Below, one piece after another: positions 61,251-64,000 of a stretch of DNA of 64,000 nucleotides. How positions within the stretch are numbered: the first letter of the stretch is position 1; every line of letters begins with the position of its first letter. The translations under genes and the position numbers were made by a program. Below the pieces are notes generated by a model that worked only from the letters and a program-made list of their open reading frames with translations, searched no databases and was not told where the DNA came from. The stretch comes from Fomitopsis serialis (Eukaryota; Basidiomycota; Agaricomycetes; Polyporales; Fomitopsidaceae), in contig NW_025954987.1 in NCBI RefSeq assembly GCF_022376445.1, forward strand, positions 62,001-126,000, written 5' to 3'.

Positions 61251-62227
61251 ATGTCCTTCTCCGCCACCCGCATCCTCCTCTCTGCCAAAAGCGCCTCGTC
61301 AAAGTCATGGCTCGCCCGACAGTCACACGATCCATACGTCAAGAAACGCGCCAGTAACAGTCTCTTCAACTTCCGCGCGCGGTCGGCGTTCAAGCTGCTC
61401 GAGCTCGACGAGCAATGGAAGTTCTTCAAGCCCGACGTACGCTCGGTCGTCGACCTGGGCGCCGCGCCCGGAGGCTGGAGCCAGGTCGCCGCCTCGAAAC
61501 TCGGATGGATGGAGGATGACATGGACGAGGTGCCGGAGGATCCGTATGCCGACTTTGGACTCGCCGGGGGACACTCGTCCGGTGGACAGGGCTCAGCTGG
61601 TCAGGAAGCTCCGGTACGCTGTGTCTGTATTCTTAGCAGGCCGCGCAGGCTGACACGCAAACGCCAGTCCCACAGCGGAAGAGGCACAATAGTTGCCATG
61701 GACCTCCTGGACATGCTTCCCGTCCCCGGCGTGCAGACGCTCAAGATGGACTTCCTATCCCCACGGGCAGACGCGGCCATCCACGCGCTCCTCAAGGACG
61801 AGCAAAATCCAGAAGGCAAGGCCGATATCATCCTCTCCGACATGGCAGCCAACATGACTGGGAACAAGACCGCGGACATCGAGTCCGGACTGGACATCGC
61901 CAACGCGGTGATTACCTTCGCGAGGAAGCATCTCAGAACTGTGGAGAGCGTGGGTCGACGGAAGGCGGGCGTCCTCGTGTGAGCTCTCTGTCCTCACAGC
62001 GGGACGTACAGTTGCGCTCACACCGGGGCAGTATCAAGTACTTTCAACATCCGCTGACCAACAGCTTTCGTCTGGAGGAACTGAAGCCGTACTTCACCGA
62101 CATCCACAACAGCAAACCGAAAGCCAGTAGGGGCAATTCAAGTGAGGGTTACTGGGTATGTATGGGCTTCAAGGGCGACGATGCTAGACATCGACACAAT
62201 GGCTATCTCGGTGAGAAGGGAGGTTGA
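61251..62227 (+). CDS. MRM2: mitochondrial large-rRNA 2'-O-methyltransferase (FtsJ/RrmJ family)
   Basis: The predicted enzyme has 289 residues in three exons (61251-61613, 61668-61978, 62032-62227). It uses S-adenosylmethionine to methylate a uridine 2'-OH in the mitochondrial large-subunit rRNA, as yeast Mrm2 does. Motifs are RSAFKLLELDEQW with the first catalytic Lys, the SAM motif VVDLGAAPGGWSQVA, DIILSDMAANMTGN with the catalytic Asp, IKYF with the second Lys and SSEGYWVCMGF with the Glu, giving the K-D-K-E tetrad. The Arg/Ser-rich N-terminus suits a mitochondrial targeting peptide. Intron 1 is 54 nt without a stop and could be retained in frame. An insert after the SAM motif (about residues 85-130) is longer than in bacterial RrmJ. 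Confidence 0.92.
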
Positions 62228-62685
62228 CCCAAGGATGAGATAAATGCCAACACAACGCAACGAGATACATACATAGATGTCTCGCTGCGCCTTCCAGGTG
62301 CTTGGGTTGCGCAAGGGATGATCAAGCTTGGTTCTCCGCACCGTCCTCAAGCGGGTGACAAGAGTCGTCGGAGGCGTCTTATTCGTGATCACAAACCTTA
62401 CAAGCTCACAGGGAACATGCGGTGTTTACTTTGCTCACCAACATGGCCTTATCGAGGCAGATTCAACCATGACTACATACGTCCTCATTATCACATCTCC
62501 ATACATTCTCGACCAGGTGTACTGTACATACAAGACATAACGAGGCGAGGCGGACAATACAAAGCGAAACGATACGTGGCATATATGCTGTCAGACGGAG
62601 CGAACTGTGAGGGAGGCCACATGAATATCCTCTTCGCACAACGAGGACTCTAGTGAAGCAGCTCACCGGAACGGCCACAAAGGAC
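62228..62685. other. convergent intergenic region
   Basis: 3' regions of MRM2 and histone H4. Nothing specific seen. Confidence 0.5.
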
Positions 62686-63250
<565 letters not shown>

Positions 63251-64000
63251 GGTTGATAGTGTGAGGGGTTGTGTAGAGAGTGAGGGGCGAGGTGGTATGG
63301 GTCGAGTCCGACGACGGTGGACGAAAGGAGATGGGAGTCCGCAACGAACCGGGGCCGTCGAGGCGCGTCATCTAGAGACACGTACGGCACGTGACAATGC
63401 GTACGTTCCCACGTTCGATAGGTGTCGCTGGACTCGAATTTCTGTGCAGGCTTCCAACGATCCACTGGCAAGTTGCATGGTGCCTATGTACATAGGTGTA
63501 CGGCGCTCTTCAAATTTCTTGGTGCTTTGAGCCAGGCCTTGGCTCGAACGTTGGGTGATATCCGCTAGTGAGCATACATACATATCAAGTAACCACTGCG
63601 GTGGCCGTTCATGCGACCAGAGGTACATACGCCAAGCAACCCCGTTCAAGCTCAATCCACTCACTCAATCACAGCCCTGCCCAATTGTGGGAGACAAGCT
63701 GCTTGCGCCGAGATCTATGCGATACTAAGCGTCCTACGATCTGTCGATGAATCTCAGTGTGAGTCAATCTGGAAGCACACTACTATTCGAAGTAACAGCT
63801 ATACTGGCGAGGGTTGCTTCTCAAGGTGCGCCTCCACCCCGGGCCTTGCATCTCATCACCATCAGGCCCATCAAGCGAATTTCTCGGCCAATGATCGCAC
63901 ATACTCCTCCATCCCCACTCGGCGAGAGGATCCCCGACACTGTGATGACATCCGACGATTTCTACGTGTAGAAGAACAGCTCGGTCAATTGCCACCAGCT
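63251..64000. other. window end, no gene recognised
   Basis: This holds the histone H4 promoter and unresolved DNA. An open frame at 63747-63971 on the plus strand has no recognisable motif and could be part of a gene that continues past the window. Confidence 0.4.

Overview
The window looks like genomic DNA from a filamentous basidiomycete, most likely a mushroom-forming Agaricomycete and possibly a polypore. The evidence is the many short GT-AG introns (47-77 nt) with CTNAC-like branch sites, class I hydrophobins, lineage-specific F-box families, a histone H4 gene with several introns, and a Tad/I-type LINE. No rRNA, CRISPR array or convincing tRNA was seen.

Layout. From 0.7 to 18.6 kb, three related F-box genes and two copies of an unfamiliar single-pass membrane protein surround three class I hydrophobin genes. 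The membrane-protein/F-box pair at 2.9-7.1 kb recurs inverted at 14.9-18.4 kb, so the hydrophobins lie between the arms of an inverted duplication. From 20.7 to 38 kb the region is accessory: a tandem pair of short-chain dehydrogenases (22.2-25.2 kb), three members of a small two-exon family I do not recognise (20.8, 29.6 and 37.4 kb; called the APFAP family here), a repeat-rich secreted protein (26.5 kb), a small proline-rich secreted protein (33.5 kb) and an acidic secreted protein (35.1 kb). From 38.4 to 42.1 kb are two housekeeping genes, cytosolic tyrosyl-tRNA synthetase and a Caj1/Djp1-type J protein. A decayed inverted copy of the proline-rich gene follows at 42.7-43.2 kb.

From 44.7 to 59.6 kb a second family of F-box genes occupies the two arms of another inverted duplication around an MFS transporter gene (48.4-50.5 kb). 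The right arm carries a 5'-truncated LINE with a 12-bp target-site duplication, and the left arm preserves the empty site. The last 4 kb hold housekeeping genes: a TFIIIC triple-barrel subunit and mitochondrial rRNA methyltransferase MRM2, divergent from a 145-bp spacer, and histone H4 with a 15-nt microexon.

How it fits together. Conserved housekeeping genes are interleaved with fast-evolving surface and secreted protein genes and F-box genes. Three successive inverted duplications, one tandem duplication and one retroelement have shaped the accessory parts. Exon coordinates were worked out by hand from splice signals, reading frame and paralogue comparison. No database search was possible.
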